Shown piece after piece: positions 55,589 through 64,000 of a DNA stretch of 64,000 nt (its first letter is position 1; each line of letters begins with the position of its first letter). A program made the translations under genes and the position numbers. The stretch comes from Methylophilaceae bacterium 11. GTDB lineage: Bacteria > Pseudomonadota > Gammaproteobacteria > Burkholderiales > Methylophilaceae. Where the stretch lies: the NCBI GenBank assembly GCA_000525025.1, contig JCKJ01000001.1, positions 1,922,001 through 1,986,000 of the forward strand. The letters run 5' to 3'. The notes under the pieces are model-generated. The model saw only the letters and a list, made by a program, of their open reading frames with translations. It was not told where the DNA came from and ran no database searches.

Positions 55589-58192
55589 TTAATGTAATGA
55601 TTTTTTGAGTTGATACAGCAATTCTAATGCTTGTTTAGGCGTCAGGTCATCTGGTTGTAGCGCCTCAATTTCCGCCACAATTGGATGCATAGCCGCAGGC
55701 ATCGGTTCCTCAATGGCCGTAAACATATCGGGTTGATGCGCATTTTGTGCAATTTGATTATTCTCTAATTGTAAAAGTTTACGCTTCGCTAGCTGCACAA
55801 CACTTTTAGGAATACCCGCTAACTGCGCTACTTGAATACCATAGCTTTGATTCGCAGCGCCCTCTTCTACCTTATGTAAGAACACAATGCCTTGACCATG
55901 CTCCACCGCATCCAGATGCACATTGGCCGCATGTTTAGCATCATCCACAATGCGGGTCAGCTCAAAATAATGCGTAGCAAACAAGGTGAGTGATTTATTT
56001 TTATCCAACAATTGTTTTGCCACTGCCCATGCCAAACTTAATCCATCAAACGTACTGGTACCGCGCCCAATCTCATCTAAGAGCACGAGGCTTTTTTCAG
56101 TAGCATTGTGCAGAATATTCGCCGTCTCGGTCATTTCCACCATAAAAGTAGAACGCCCGCCAGCGAGATCATCCGAAGCGCCAATACGGGTGAAAATACG
56201 ATCAATCTCACCGATATTGGCAACACTGGCCGGTACAAAGCAGCCGCAATACGCCATCAATACAATCAACGCTGTTTGGCGCATAAATGTCGATTTACCG
56301 CCCATGTTCGGCCCGGTAATCAGCAACAACTGTCGATATGGATTCAGCGTTACATCGTTGGACACATAAGGCTGTGAGATGCTCTCGACCACAGGATGTC
56401 GCCCTGAGACGATGGACAAGCCAGCCTCTTGCGTAAACATAGGCTGCACATAGTGCAATGCTTGCGCGCGTTCGGCAAAGCAGCACAATACATCCAAACT
56501 GGCCACCGCACCTGCATTCATATGTAGCGCGCGAATATGCGGCACCAAGGATTCCAGCACTTGCTCATATAGCATTTTTTCGCGTGCCAATGCTCTATCG
56601 TTGGCGCTCAATACTTTGTCTTCAAACGTTTTGAGCTCAGGGGTAATAAAACGCTCTACATTTTTGAGCGTTTGGCGCCTACGGTATTCCGGGGGCGCAT
56701 TCTCAGCTTGTGCACGGCTAATTTCAATATAAAAACCATGCACACTATTAAACTCAACCTTTAGATTTTGTAACCCGGTACGTGCCTTTTCTGCGGCCTC
56801 GTACTGGAGTAAAAAATCGCCATGGTTGGTTTGAAGATTGCGCAACTCATCTAGTTCAGCATCGTAGCCATCTGCAATCACTCCGCCCTCGCGTAACACT
56901 ACGGAAGGCGCTTCACGGATGGCATTTTTTAAAGTATCCACCACCGCGCTGGGTGCCTGCAAGCTTGCGCCCAAGGTTTGGAGCAACGTACATTGCAAAT
57001 TAGCGAGTGCAGTTTGCAACATGGGCAACTGCAATAAGCTCTCACGTAAGCCGGACAAATCGCGTGGCCTTGCCGTCTTCAGCGCGATGCGCGCAGTAAT
57101 GCGCTCAATATCGCCTACTAGCTTTAAACTTGCTTGCAGCGTTTGCCACGCATACGTTTGCAATAACTCAGCAACCGCTTGGTGACGCATGTGCACATGC
57201 GTTTTGTCTCGCAACGGATGGTGTAACCAGTGGCGCAGTAATCTGGCGCCCATGGCAGTTTGTGTGGTATTGAGTAGGGAATACAACGTTGGTGAGGCTT
57301 CGCCTCGGATTGTGGTATCAATTTCTAGATTACGGCGGGTAGCGGCATCTAACTGCACATATTGACTGGTTTGCTCAATCGACAAACCAACGATATGTGG
57401 CAATGCGGTACGCTGTGTATGCTTCACATAGTCTAACAAAGCACCAGCGGCGGCAATTGCCGCGGGCATTTCATGACAACCAAATCCGGCTAGATCCAAG
57501 GTATTCAGTTGTTGTGTAAGTGTACGTTGTGCGGCATCCAAATCAAATTGCCAAGGCGCCAAACGCTTCTTAAGCGCTTTGTAGCTAGCCAATGCCGGAT
57601 GCTGAAATGTTTCCTCACATACGATTTCCGCCGGATGGATGCGCTCTAGTTCTTGCGATAACTGGCCGGTAGCAACCTCACTCAATACAAAATCGCCTGA
57701 GGCTAGGTTTAGCCTTGCCAATCCAATGACGCCATCACCCGCATAGATACTGAGTAATGGCTGATCACGCGTTTCATCCAACAAAGCGGCATCTGTCAGC
57801 GTACCCGGCGTCAGGATACGCGCAACCTCACGCGCCACCGGGCCTTTGCTGGTAGCAGGATCGCCCACTTGCTCACAAATTGCCACCGCTTCGCCCATTT
57901 TGGCAAGCTTCGCTAAATACTGCTCGGCTGCATGATAAGGCACACCTGCCATTTTAATCGGCTCGCCATTACTGCTACCACGACGGGTTAAGGTAATGCC
58001 TAATAGACGCGAAGCTTTTTCTGCGTCATCAAAAAAGAGCTCGTAAAAATCCCCCATACGATAAAACAGCAACATATCCGGATGTTGTGCTTTGAGCGCC
58101 AAATATTGGCGCATCATGGGGGTGTGTTGTGCGAGTTGCTGCGCTGGCTCTAATGGCTCAAGCGACGTTAATGGTTCAGGGGCAATCGACAC
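55589..58192 (-). CDS. mutS: DNA mismatch repair protein MutS
   Basis: An 867-aa mismatch sensor. The N-terminal mismatch-binding motif is [15 protein letters not shown] (Phe-x-Glu for base stacking), the ATPase has Walker [10 protein letters not shown] and [16 protein letters not shown]. Length normal. Confidence 0.97.
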   Translation of the reverse strand: MSIAPEPLTSLEPLEPAQQLAQHTPMMRQYLALKAQHPDMLLFYRMGDFYELFFDDAEKASRLLGITLTRRGSSNGEPIKMAGVPYHAAEQYLAKLAKMGEAVAICEQVGDPATSKGPVAREVARILTPGTLTDAALLDETRDQPLLSIYAGDGVIGLARLNLASGDFVLSEVATGQLSQELERIHPAEIVCEETFQHPALASYKALKKRLAPWQFDLDAAQRTLTQQLNTLDLAGFGCHEMPAAIAAAGALLDYVKHTQRTALPHIVGLSIEQTSQYVQLDAATRRNLEIDTTIRGEASPTLYSLLNTTQTAMGARLLRHWLHHPLRDKTHVHMRHQAVAELLQTYAWQTLQASLKLVGDIERITARIALKTARPRDLSGLRESLLQLPMLQTALANLQCTLLQTLGASLQAPSAVVDTLKNAIREAPSVVLREGGVIADGYDAELDELRNLQTNHGDFLLQYEAAEKARTGLQNLKVEFNSVHGFYIEISRAQAENAPPEYRRRQTLKNVERFITPELKTFEDKVLSANDRALAREKMLYEQVLESLVPHIRALHMNAGAVASLDVLCCFAERAQALHYVQPMFTQEAGLSIVSGRHPVVESISQPYVSNDVTLNPYRQLLLITGPNMGGKSTFMRQTALIVLMAYCGCFVPASVANIGEIDRIFTRIGASDDLAGGRSTFMVEMTETANILHNATEKSLVLLDEIGRGTSTFDGLSLAWAVAKQLLDKNKSLTLFATHYFELTRIVDDAKHAANVHLDAVEHGQGIVFLHKVEEGAANQSYGIQVAQLAGIPKSVVQLAKRKLLQLENNQIAQNAHQPDMFTAIEEPMPAAMHPIVAEIEALQPDDLTPKQALELLYQLKKSLH

Positions 58193-58203
58193 AAGCGTAC
58201 GTA

Positions 58204-59016
58204 CTACTCAAGTGTAGGTGTTTTAATACGTTCTGTGAGGTGTGGTGCAATCACTTGCAACATTTGTCCAAACACTTTGGGGTTGCCGGCGACAATATTA
58301 CCAGTTCTTAACCAGCTTTCGTTGCCTTCAAAATCGCCGACAATACCACCAGCTTCTTGCACCAATAGCGCACCCGCAGCAATATCCCAAGGCGATAAGT
58401 TGATCTCAAAGAAACCATCGGTATACCCAGCAGCTACATAGGCCAAATCTAATGCAGCAGAACCTGGACGGCGCAAGCCTGCCGTTTTTTTGGCCATGTC
58501 TTTAAAGATTTCTAGATAAGTATCTAAATAACTGAAATCTTTGAATGGGAAACCTGTTGAAATTAAGCCGTCTTGCAATTTACTACGATTCGTCACACGA
58601 ATGCGCTTGTCATTTAAAAACGCGCCACGGCCTTTTGTCGCGGTAAACAAATCATTGTGGACAGGGTCATAAATCACAGCTTGTGTGAGTACGCCTCGTT
58701 CTTGCAGTGCAATCGAAACGCAATAACAAGGAAAGTTATGTAAGAAGTTAGTGGTACCGTCTAAAGGATCAATAATCCAAATACTTTCAGCATCCACATT
58801 GGTTTTACCACTTTCCTCACCATAAAAGCCGTGCGTTGGATACGCTTCTTTCAAGATGCTGATAATCGCATCTTCGGCCGAACGGTCTACTTCACTGACA
58901 AAATCGTTGTAGTCTTTGGTTTGCACTTTGAGCGCACCTACGTCTTGTGACGCGCGGTTAATAATCTTGCCTGCTTCTCTGGCCGCTTTGGTCGCAACAT
59001 TTAATATGGGATGCAT
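58204..59016 (-). CDS. suhB: Inositol-1-monophosphatase family protein SuhB
   Basis: A 270-aa Mg-dependent phosphatase. Metal motifs: [20 protein letters not shown] and [17 protein letters not shown]. In proteobacteria SuhB also binds RNA polymerase antitermination complexes. It lies 11 bases upstream of mutS, so the two are probably co-transcribed, and it is divergent from trmJ. Confidence 0.94.
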   Translation of the reverse strand: MHPILNVATKAAREAGKIINRASQDVGALKVQTKDYNDFVSEVDRSAEDAIISILKEAYPTHGFYGEESGKTNVDAESIWIIDPLDGTTNFLHNFPCYCVSIALQERGVLTQAVIYDPVHNDLFTATKGRGAFLNDKRIRVTNRSKLQDGLISTGFPFKDFSYLDTYLEIFKDMAKKTAGLRRPGSAALDLAYVAAGYTDGFFEINLSPWDIAAGALLVQEAGGIVGDFEGNESWLRTGNIVAGNPKVFGQMLQVIAPHLTERIKTPTLE

Positions 59017-59088
59017 TATTGATGGTCTTTGCGTGATGTACTGTAAAATAGCATTTTAGCATTTAAGCCAGCTTATCCAAATATCTAG

Positions 59089-59874
59089 TTGACCAACGCC
59101 CAAGTTAACCAAAAACTTATGACTGAAGACCTATTAACTGATCGCATTTTTAATCACATACGGATTGTACTTTGCCAAACCAGCCATCCTGGCAATATCG
59201 GCTCCACCGCACGCGCCATGAAAACCATGGGCTTGAGCCGACTCTACCTAGTACGGCCTAAGCATTTTCCTGATAGTGAAGCCAATGCTTTAGCAGTGAA
59301 TGCAGCCGATTTATTGGATACGGCTGTGGTGACACAAACACTGGAAGAAGCCATTGCCGATTGCCAATTTGTGATTGGCGTCAGCGGCAAACAGCGTTCA
59401 CTCTCACAACAAGTTGTGACCGTACGTGAAGCGGCTGCCGAAGTGAAAGACATTGCAGCGCATCAAGAAGTGGCGCTGGTATTTGGTACAGAAATGAGCG
59501 GCTTATCCAATGAAGAGGCGGACCGCTGCCACATGCTGGCCACTATTCCCGCCAACCCGGAATACACTTCGCTCAATTTGGCGCAAGCCGTGCAAATTAT
59601 GTGTTACGAACTGCGCATGGCGATCACCACAGGTGATCTGCACTACCAAGAAAAGACTGCTGAACTGGCCACGCAAGACGACCTAGAGCGCTTTTATGAA
59701 CACATGCGCGAAGTGCTGGAACATATTGGCTATATTAACCCACGCGCACCTAAAAAACTCTTTGAACGTTTACGCCGCTTATACGGACGCACCCGCTTAG
59801 AAAAAGAAGAGGTCAATCTATTGCGCGGCATTCTCACCTTAAGCGTGACCCCAAAAAAACATACTAAATATTGA
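59089..59874 (+). CDS. trmJ: tRNA (cytidine/uridine-32-2'-O)-methyltransferase TrmJ
   Basis: A SPOUT-class enzyme that methylates the ribose of residue 32 in tRNA. Seen: VLCQTSHPGNIGSTARAMKTMG near the start (quoted ends VLCQTSHPGN and ARAMKTMG), LVFGTEMSGLSNEE for the knot and YTSLNLAQAVQIMCYEL. The frame opens at TTG 59089; an ATG at 59119 (MTEDLL) is an equally good start and no clear ribosome-binding site decides. Divergent from suhB. Confidence 0.93.
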   Translation: MTNAQVNQKLMTEDLLTDRIFNHIRIVLCQTSHPGNIGSTARAMKTMGLSRLYLVRPKHFPDSEANALAVNAADLLDTAVVTQTLEEAIADCQFVIGVSGKQRSLSQQVVTVREAAAEVKDIAAHQEVALVFGTEMSGLSNEEADRCHMLATIPANPEYTSLNLAQAVQIMCYELRMAITTGDLHYQEKTAELATQDDLERFYEHMREVLEHIGYINPRAPKKLFERLRRLYGRTRLEKEEVNLLRGILTLSVTPKKHTKY

Positions 59875-59952
59875 TGCCGCTAATTAACCTAGTAATTTAT
59901 TCAACTATTACTTTATGGCATAATAGCGGATTGATTTTTCAGCCGTGAACTT

Positions 59953-60696
59953 ATGTTTAATCACTTAAAAGAAGATATCTCAATTGTATTTGACCGCGAC
60001 CCGGCGGCGCGTACGCATTTCGAGATTCTTACCACCTATCCCGGTGTACATGCCTTGATTATGCACCGCATTAGTCACTGGTTCTGGACTAAACGCTTTT
60101 ACTGGCTGGGCCGCATGCTGTCTCATATTGGCAGATGGCTGACTGGCATTGAAATTCATCCCGGTGCAACCATCGGTCGCCGTGTGTTTATTGATCACGG
60201 CATGGGCGTAGTGATTGGTGAAACCGCTGTGATTGGCGATGATTGCACGCTATATCATGGCGTCACATTAGGCGGCACTTCATGGAACAAAGGCAAACGA
60301 CACCCCACGCTTGAAGCAGGCGTGGTGATTGGCGCAGGCGCCAAAGTACTGGGCCCTATTACGATCGGAAAAAATGCAAAAATCGGGTCTAATGCCGTAG
60401 TAGTAAAAGATGTCCCAGACAACGCAACTGCTGTAGGCATCCCAGCACGTATTCTAGAAGAGGAAAAGCAGAAAAAACGCGACGATACAGCGCAAAAAAT
60501 CGGCTTCAGCGCATACGCTGTCGGCAACGATGAGAACGACCCCATTACCAAAGCTATTCATAGCTTGCTAGACCACGCCAATAAGCAGGACATTGAATTG
60601 ACTGCACTCAAAGCAGAACTTGCCAAACTCAGTGATGCGCAATCTGAAACTGATGTGGGCCAGGCATTTGCTACCAAAAAGCCAAACGTTTCCTAG
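59953..60696 (+). CDS. cysE: Serine O-acetyltransferase
   Basis: A 247-aa left-handed beta-helix acetyltransferase making O-acetylserine, the carbon skeleton for cysteine. The hexapeptide repeats run from about [14 protein letters not shown] to GIPARIL, with catalytic region [15 protein letters not shown] and [15 protein letters not shown]. The short N-terminal domain is like the CysE forms found beside isc genes. It precedes the isc operon by about 110 bases, linking cysteine supply to cluster assembly. Confidence 0.94.
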   Translation: MFNHLKEDISIVFDRDPAARTHFEILTTYPGVHALIMHRISHWFWTKRFYWLGRMLSHIGRWLTGIEIHPGATIGRRVFIDHGMGVVIGETAVIGDDCTLYHGVTLGGTSWNKGKRHPTLEAGVVIGAGAKVLGPITIGKNAKIGSNAVVVKDVPDNATAVGIPARILEEEKQKKRDDTAQKIGFSAYAVGNDENDPITKAIHSLLDHANKQDIELTALKAELAKLSDAQSETDVGQAFATKKPNVS

Positions 60697-60741
60697 CCTC
60701 GCAGTTTTAGCACACATTGAAGGTGTGAACTAAGCCCAATA

Positions 60742-60774
60742 ATAATTGACTAAATTAGTAGGTTATTATAAAAT
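60742..60774 (+). promoter_or_regulatory. IscR type 1 operator overlapping the iscR promoter
   Basis: The 25 bases at 60742-60766 fit the E. coli type 1 IscR site: ATA, then TTGACT, a four-base A/T centre, TAGT, GGTTAT. Only a few positions depart from the consensus. TTGACT (60746-60751) doubles as the -35 hexamer, with TAAAAT (60769-60774) as the -10 at 17-base spacing. Binding of [2Fe-2S]-IscR here would repress the operon, giving autoregulation. Confidence 0.82.
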
Positions 60775-60804
60775 AGACTCTAATTAAAACGGTATATTGA
60801 TATT

Positions 60805-61281
60805 ATGCGATTGACAACAAAAGGACGATTTGCGGTCACTGCAATGCTAGACATTGCATTGTACGAGGCGGACAAGCCAGTCACATTAGCAGGCATTAGT
60901 GAGCGTCAAAGCATTTCGCTCTCTTATTTAGAGCAATTATTTAGTCGCTTGCGCCGCCAAGGCTTGGTGACTAGTGTGCGTGGACCTGGTGGCGGTTATC
61001 GCTTAGCCAAACCACATCACGAGATTTCGGTATCTAACATTATTACCGCCGTGGATGAGTTGATTGATGCTACGCAGTGTGGCGGTAATGAAAACTGCCA
61101 CGACGAAGGCCGCTGCATGACACATGACTTGTGGACAGCGCTGAATGGCAAGATTTTAGAGTACCTGTCTGGCGTTACCCTTGCCGACATGGTGGATATG
61201 CAACGTAAAAATGGACAATGTGAAAACGCAGTGGTGTTTGCACCACGCAAATGCGCGACAACAGAGGCGCTAAACGCTTAA
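60805..61281 (+). CDS. iscR: Fe-S cluster assembly transcriptional regulator IscR
   Basis: A 158-aa Rrf2-family regulator. The N-terminus [19 protein letters not shown] and the wing [13 protein letters not shown] are typical. The [2Fe-2S] ligands Cys92, Cys98, Cys104 and His107 are at exactly the E. coli positions. Its stop overlaps the next gene by one base (TAATG). It probably represses this operon through the operator upstream. Confidence 0.97.
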   Translation: MRLTTKGRFAVTAMLDIALYEADKPVTLAGISERQSISLSYLEQLFSRLRRQGLVTSVRGPGGGYRLAKPHHEISVSNIITAVDELIDATQCGGNENCHDEGRCMTHDLWTALNGKILEYLSGVTLADMVDMQRKNGQCENAVVFAPRKCATTEALNA

Positions 61282-62429
61282 TGAATACTGTGTATTTTGA
61301 TCACAACAGCACCACCGCACTGCATCCGCAAGTGCTGGAAGTGATGTTGCCGTTCATGACTGCACAGCATGGCAACCCGACCAGTCGTCACGTATTTGGT
61401 CGCAATGCACGCGACGCAGTCGAGCACGCAAGAACACAGATTGCTGAGACCGTGGGCGTACAAGCTTCGCAAGTGGTATTTACCGCTAGTGGTACAGAGG
61501 CCAACAATTTTGCAATTCGAGGAATCGCTGGCAATTTAGCACCAAGCCAAATGTTGTATAGCAGCATTGAGCACCCATGTGTGTCTCGCCCGGCACTGGC
61601 ATTACAAACCAATGGCTGGCAAGTAAATAAAATTAAGGTCGATCCGCATGGGCAGTTAGACCTAGAACACCTGAATGCATTATTGCAACGCCCGACAGGA
61701 TTGATTTCTGTGATGCTGGCAAACAATGAAACCGGCGCATTGCAACCACTGACTGCAGTAACAGCAGCAGCTAAACAGCACAAAGCATTTGTGCATACGG
61801 ATGCGGTACAAGCGTTAGGCAAGGTGCCTGTGGATTTTTATGACTTGGGTGTGCATGCCATGACCTTGTCCAGCCATAAAATTGGCGGCCCATTAGGCGC
61901 TGGCGCTTTAGTACTCGATAAACGTGTAGACATACAACCGTTGCTGTTGGGCGGCGGACAAGAAAAAGGGTTACGTAGCGGCACAGAAAACGTAGCTGCG
62001 ATTGTAGGGTTTGGTGCGGCATGTGCAATTGCACAGCAACAATTGGCTGACTATCAAACACACACCACGTTGTTACGCAGTCAGTTAGAAGCAGGATTAC
62101 ATCAGCTAAAAGCCACTGTATTTGGCGCAGAAAATGCGCAGCGTTTACCGAATACCAGCTTTTTTGCTTTTCACCATATTGAAGGTGAGACATTGGTCAC
62201 CGCGCTAGACAAAGCCGGGTTTGCCGTTGCGAGTGGTTCAGCCTGCTCGAGTGATAGCACAGAACCCAGCCATGTATTACTGGCGATGGGCGTAGAGGAA
62301 GAACTAGCAAGAGGCGCTGTGCGGGTGAGCTTAAGTGCGCATAACACCGTAGAACAAGTAGACGCATTTTTGGCGACCTTGGCGCAAGAAGTAAAACGAT
62401 TAAAAGCCATGACCGCGATTGCGGCGTAG
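61281..62429 (+). CDS. Second cysteine desulfurase (NifS-like), between iscR and iscS
   Basis: A 382-aa PLP enzyme that releases sulfur from cysteine. The PLP lysine is Lys200 in SSHKIGG, the PLP histidine is in SSIEHPC and the catalytic cysteine is Cys322 in ASGSACSSD, on the long mobile loop of the group I desulfurases. It is clearly divergent from the adjacent IscS, so this is not a recent tandem duplication. The ATG at 61281 overlaps the iscR stop. Confidence 0.9.
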   Translation: MNTVYFDHNSTTALHPQVLEVMLPFMTAQHGNPTSRHVFGRNARDAVEHARTQIAETVGVQASQVVFTASGTEANNFAIRGIAGNLAPSQMLYSSIEHPCVSRPALALQTNGWQVNKIKVDPHGQLDLEHLNALLQRPTGLISVMLANNETGALQPLTAVTAAAKQHKAFVHTDAVQALGKVPVDFYDLGVHAMTLSSHKIGGPLGAGALVLDKRVDIQPLLLGGGQEKGLRSGTENVAAIVGFGAACAIAQQQLADYQTHTTLLRSQLEAGLHQLKATVFGAENAQRLPNTSFFAFHHIEGETLVTALDKAGFAVASGSACSSDSTEPSHVLLAMGVEEELARGAVRVSLSAHNTVEQVDAFLATLAQEVKRLKAMTAIAA

Positions 62430-62493
62430 CTAGTTAGCATCACAGGTGATGCAATGACAAATTATTTAAATTGAAGCGATTGGAAAGTAAACA

Positions 62494-63711
62494 ATGTCAG
62501 ATAGAGCACCGATTTATTTAGACTACTCTGCCACCACGCCGGTTGATCCGCGTGTTGCAGCTAAAATGATTCCGTTTATTACGGAGCATTATGGCAACCC
62601 TGCATCACGTAGCCACCCGTATGGCTGGACTGCAGAAAAAGCGGTAGAAAACGCACGTGAAGAAGTGGCCAAACTAGTCAACGCCGACCCACGTGAGATT
62701 GTATGGACTTCAGGCGCAACTGAATCCAACAACTTGGCGATTAAAGGCGCAGCAAACTTCTATGCCGCAAGTAAAGGCAAGCACATTATTACTGTAGCTA
62801 CTGAGCACAAAGCAGTGATTGACACTGTGCGTGAGTTAGAGCGCCAAGGCTTTGAAGCCACTTATTTAGAGCCTGAGCCAAATGGCTTGGTTGATTTGGA
62901 AAAGTTTAAAGCGGCGATTCGTCCTGATACGGTATTAGCCTCTGTGATGCTAGTCAATAACGAGATTGGCGTGATTCAAGACATCACTGCAATTGGCAAC
63001 ATTTGCCGCGCCAACAATGTGATTTTTCACGTAGATGCCGCACAGGCAACTGGTAAGGTAGTGATTGATTTAGAAACGCTACCGGTGGATTTGATGAGCT
63101 TTTCTGCACACAAAACCTACGGCCCTAAAGGCATTGGTGCACTGTATGTACGCCGTAAACCGCGCATCCGCATTGAAGCGCAAATGCACGGTGGTGGCCA
63201 TGAGCGCGGCATGCGTTCTGGCACATTGGCTACGCATCAAATCGTGGGAATGGGCGAGGCGTTTAGAATCGCACATGAAGAAATGGCAGCAGAGAACGAG
63301 CGCATCCGTATGTTACGTGACCGTTTGTTGCATGGCTTGATGGAAATTGAAGAGACTTATGTGAATGGCGATTTAGATCATCGTGTACCGCACAACTTGA
63401 ACATGAGCTTTAACTTTGTAGAGGGCGAGTCACTCATCATGGCCGTCAAAGACATTGCCGTGTCATCTGGCTCTGCATGTACTTCTGCCAGTTTAGAGCC
63501 AAGCTATGTACTACGTGCATTGGGTCGTTCAGATGAATTGGCACATAGCTCAATTCGCTTTTCGATTGGCCGTTTCACGACGCAGGCCGATGTGGATTAC
63601 ACGATTGATTTGCTCAAAAGCAAGATTGGTAAGTTACGTGAGTTATCCCCATTATGGGAAATGTTTAAAGATGGGATTGATCTGTCCAAAGTGCAATGGG
63701 CAGCGCATTAA
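62494..63711 (+). CDS. iscS: Cysteine desulfurase IscS
   Basis: A 405-aa PLP enzyme that supplies sulfur to IscU and to tRNA thiolation. Lys207 in [10 protein letters not shown] binds PLP, His105 lies in ATEHKAV and Cys329 in [19 protein letters not shown] is the persulfide residue, each one off from E. coli IscS. The C-terminus [10 protein letters not shown]...W is the usual IscU-binding tail. Two hairpin repeats lie between it and iscU. Confidence 0.96.
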   Translation: MSDRAPIYLDYSATTPVDPRVAAKMIPFITEHYGNPASRSHPYGWTAEKAVENAREEVAKLVNADPREIVWTSGATESNNLAIKGAANFYAASKGKHIITVATEHKAVIDTVRELERQGFEATYLEPEPNGLVDLEKFKAAIRPDTVLASVMLVNNEIGVIQDITAIGNICRANNVIFHVDAAQATGKVVIDLETLPVDLMSFSAHKTYGPKGIGALYVRRKPRIRIEAQMHGGGHERGMRSGTLATHQIVGMGEAFRIAHEEMAAENERIRMLRDRLLHGLMEIEETYVNGDLDHRVPHNLNMSFNFVEGESLIMAVKDIAVSSGSACTSASLEPSYVLRALGRSDELAHSSIRFSIGRFTTQADVDYTIDLLKSKIGKLRELSPLWEMFKDGIDLSKVQWAAH

Positions 63712-63713
63712 AA

Positions 63714-63798
63714 TGCTTCTCTTTTCTCGCCTAGCGGCGTTGTCGAAAAGCTTGCATAGCAATGCTATGCGGCGCTTCTCTCCGCCTTGCTAGTCAAT
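63714..63798 (-). repeat. Intergenic hairpin after iscS, copy E (minus orientation, variant apex)
   Basis: On the minus strand the order is CTAGCAAGGCGG, a 7-bp perfect stem with apex GCATAGC-ATT-GCTATGC (63754-63770 on the plus strand), then CAACGCCGCTAG. The CTAGC/GCTAG and GGCG/CGCC arms pair. The GCAAGGCG...CAACGC frame matches copies A-C although the apex is different, so it is placed in the family as a variant. Confidence 0.6.
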
Positions 63799-63842
63799 AA
63801 AATAGTGCGCATTTAGTAGTCAATAGAAGAGTTTTATAATTA

Positions 63843-63945
63843 TAAAATTGAAAAGGCAAAACAAATTCAAGGCAGCGAGGCGAAGACAGTACGACTAGTA
63901 CGGCAAGCCGAGCTAACGCAGAAGTTGTGAAGCATTTTTAATTTA
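63843..63945 (+). repeat. GTAC-apex intergenic hairpin, copy D, just before iscU
   Basis: Outer arms TAAAATTGAAAA (63843-63854) and TTTTTAATTTA (63935-63945) pair almost fully. Inside are TTCAAGGCAGCGAGGCG, apex GTACGACTAGTAC (63889-63901) and GGCAAGCCGAGCTAACGCAG. It ends directly before the iscU ribosome-binding site AAGGAG, so its folding could affect iscU translation or message stability. Confidence 0.75.
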
Positions 63946-63956
63946 AGGAGAACGGT

Positions 63957-64000
63957 ATGGCATATTCAGACAAAGTTTTAGACCACTATGAGAATCCACG
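63957..64000 (+). CDS. iscU: Fe-S cluster scaffold IscU (partial, cut by window end)
   Basis: The first 14 residues, MAYSDKVLDHYENP, are the invariant start of IscU, the scaffold on which IscS builds [2Fe-2S] clusters. AAGGAG lies 6 bases upstream of the ATG. The rest lies outside the window. Confidence 0.93.
   Translation, partial: MAYSDKVLDHYENP

Noticed and set aside
61388-62193. Two long antisense frames (144 and 140 codons) within the NifS-like gene
   Set aside because: The desulfurase has every catalytic residue; the antisense frames are Cys- or His-rich shadows without start signals.

Overview
The window reads as one continuous piece of a betaproteobacterial chromosome. GC content is moderate (mid-40s by eye), genes are dense, and there is no prophage, transposase or CRISPR array. 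The gene orders uvrC-pgsA-tRNA-Gly-tRNA-Cys, surE-pcm-nlpD, tamA-tamB and cysE-iscR-iscS-iscU, together with a methylcitrate cycle joined to succinate dehydrogenase, point to the Nitrosomonadales and most plausibly to Methylophilaceae (Methylotenera-like methylotrophs). That placement is inference from family knowledge; no marker for C1 oxidation lies in the window.

Layout. 1-10.2 kb: a type I secretion ATPase, the uvrC-pgsA-tRNA block, a tautomerase, a short CDF metal exporter, a periplasmic EF-hand protein, rlmJ, two membrane proteins and an AT-rich cyclopropane-synthase-like methyltransferase. 10.5-15.3 kb: a DSF-type cell-cell signalling locus, with an RpfC-like hybrid kinase convergent with an RpfF-like DSF synthase, which is divergent from an acyl carrier protein and a ketoacyl-ACP synthase. 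15.2-35.9 kb: a carbon-metabolism block in two divergent arms around a GntR regulator. The minus arm holds gntR, malic enzyme, sdhCDAB, sdhE, a CoA-ester lyase, an acyl-CoA synthetase, fumarase, an EF-hand protein, acnB and a small membrane protein. The plus arm holds a CoA-ester lyase, a mesaconyl-CoA hydratase-like protein, a second CoA-ester lyase, prpB, prpC and prpD. 36.1-40.8 kb: an MHYT/PAS hybrid kinase overlapping a REC-HD-GYP response regulator. 40.9-44.6 kb: a divergent SDR/TetR pair with two operator-like palindromes, then purB and a NYN-LOTUS protein. 44.6-54.4 kb: tamA-tamB, wrbA, a HugZ-like protein, a DUF2069 protein, surE-pcm-nlpD and a small membrane protein. 54.4-59.9 kb: a thioredoxin, a nitroreductase, mutS, suhB and trmJ. 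60-64 kb: cysE, then iscR, an extra cysteine desulfurase, iscS and the start of iscU.

How the parts fit. The carbon block can take propionyl-CoA plus oxaloacetate to methylcitrate (PrpC), dehydrate and rehydrate it (PrpD, AcnB), split it to pyruvate plus succinate (PrpB), and return succinate to malate and pyruvate (SDH, fumarase, malic enzyme). The mesaconyl-CoA hydratase-like protein and three CoA-ester lyases could feed propionyl-CoA and glyoxylate into it, or drain them from it. A near-consensus promoter overlapped by palindromes lies between the two arms and is a good candidate control point for the GntR protein.

The signalling locus is the most unusual part: a DSF synthase and its sensor sit beside a private-looking ACP and KAS, while the only RpfG-type phosphodiesterase in the window lies about 26 kb away with a different kinase. 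A family of long intergenic hairpins with a GTAC-N5-GTAC type apex recurs at least five times, twice inside the isc operon.
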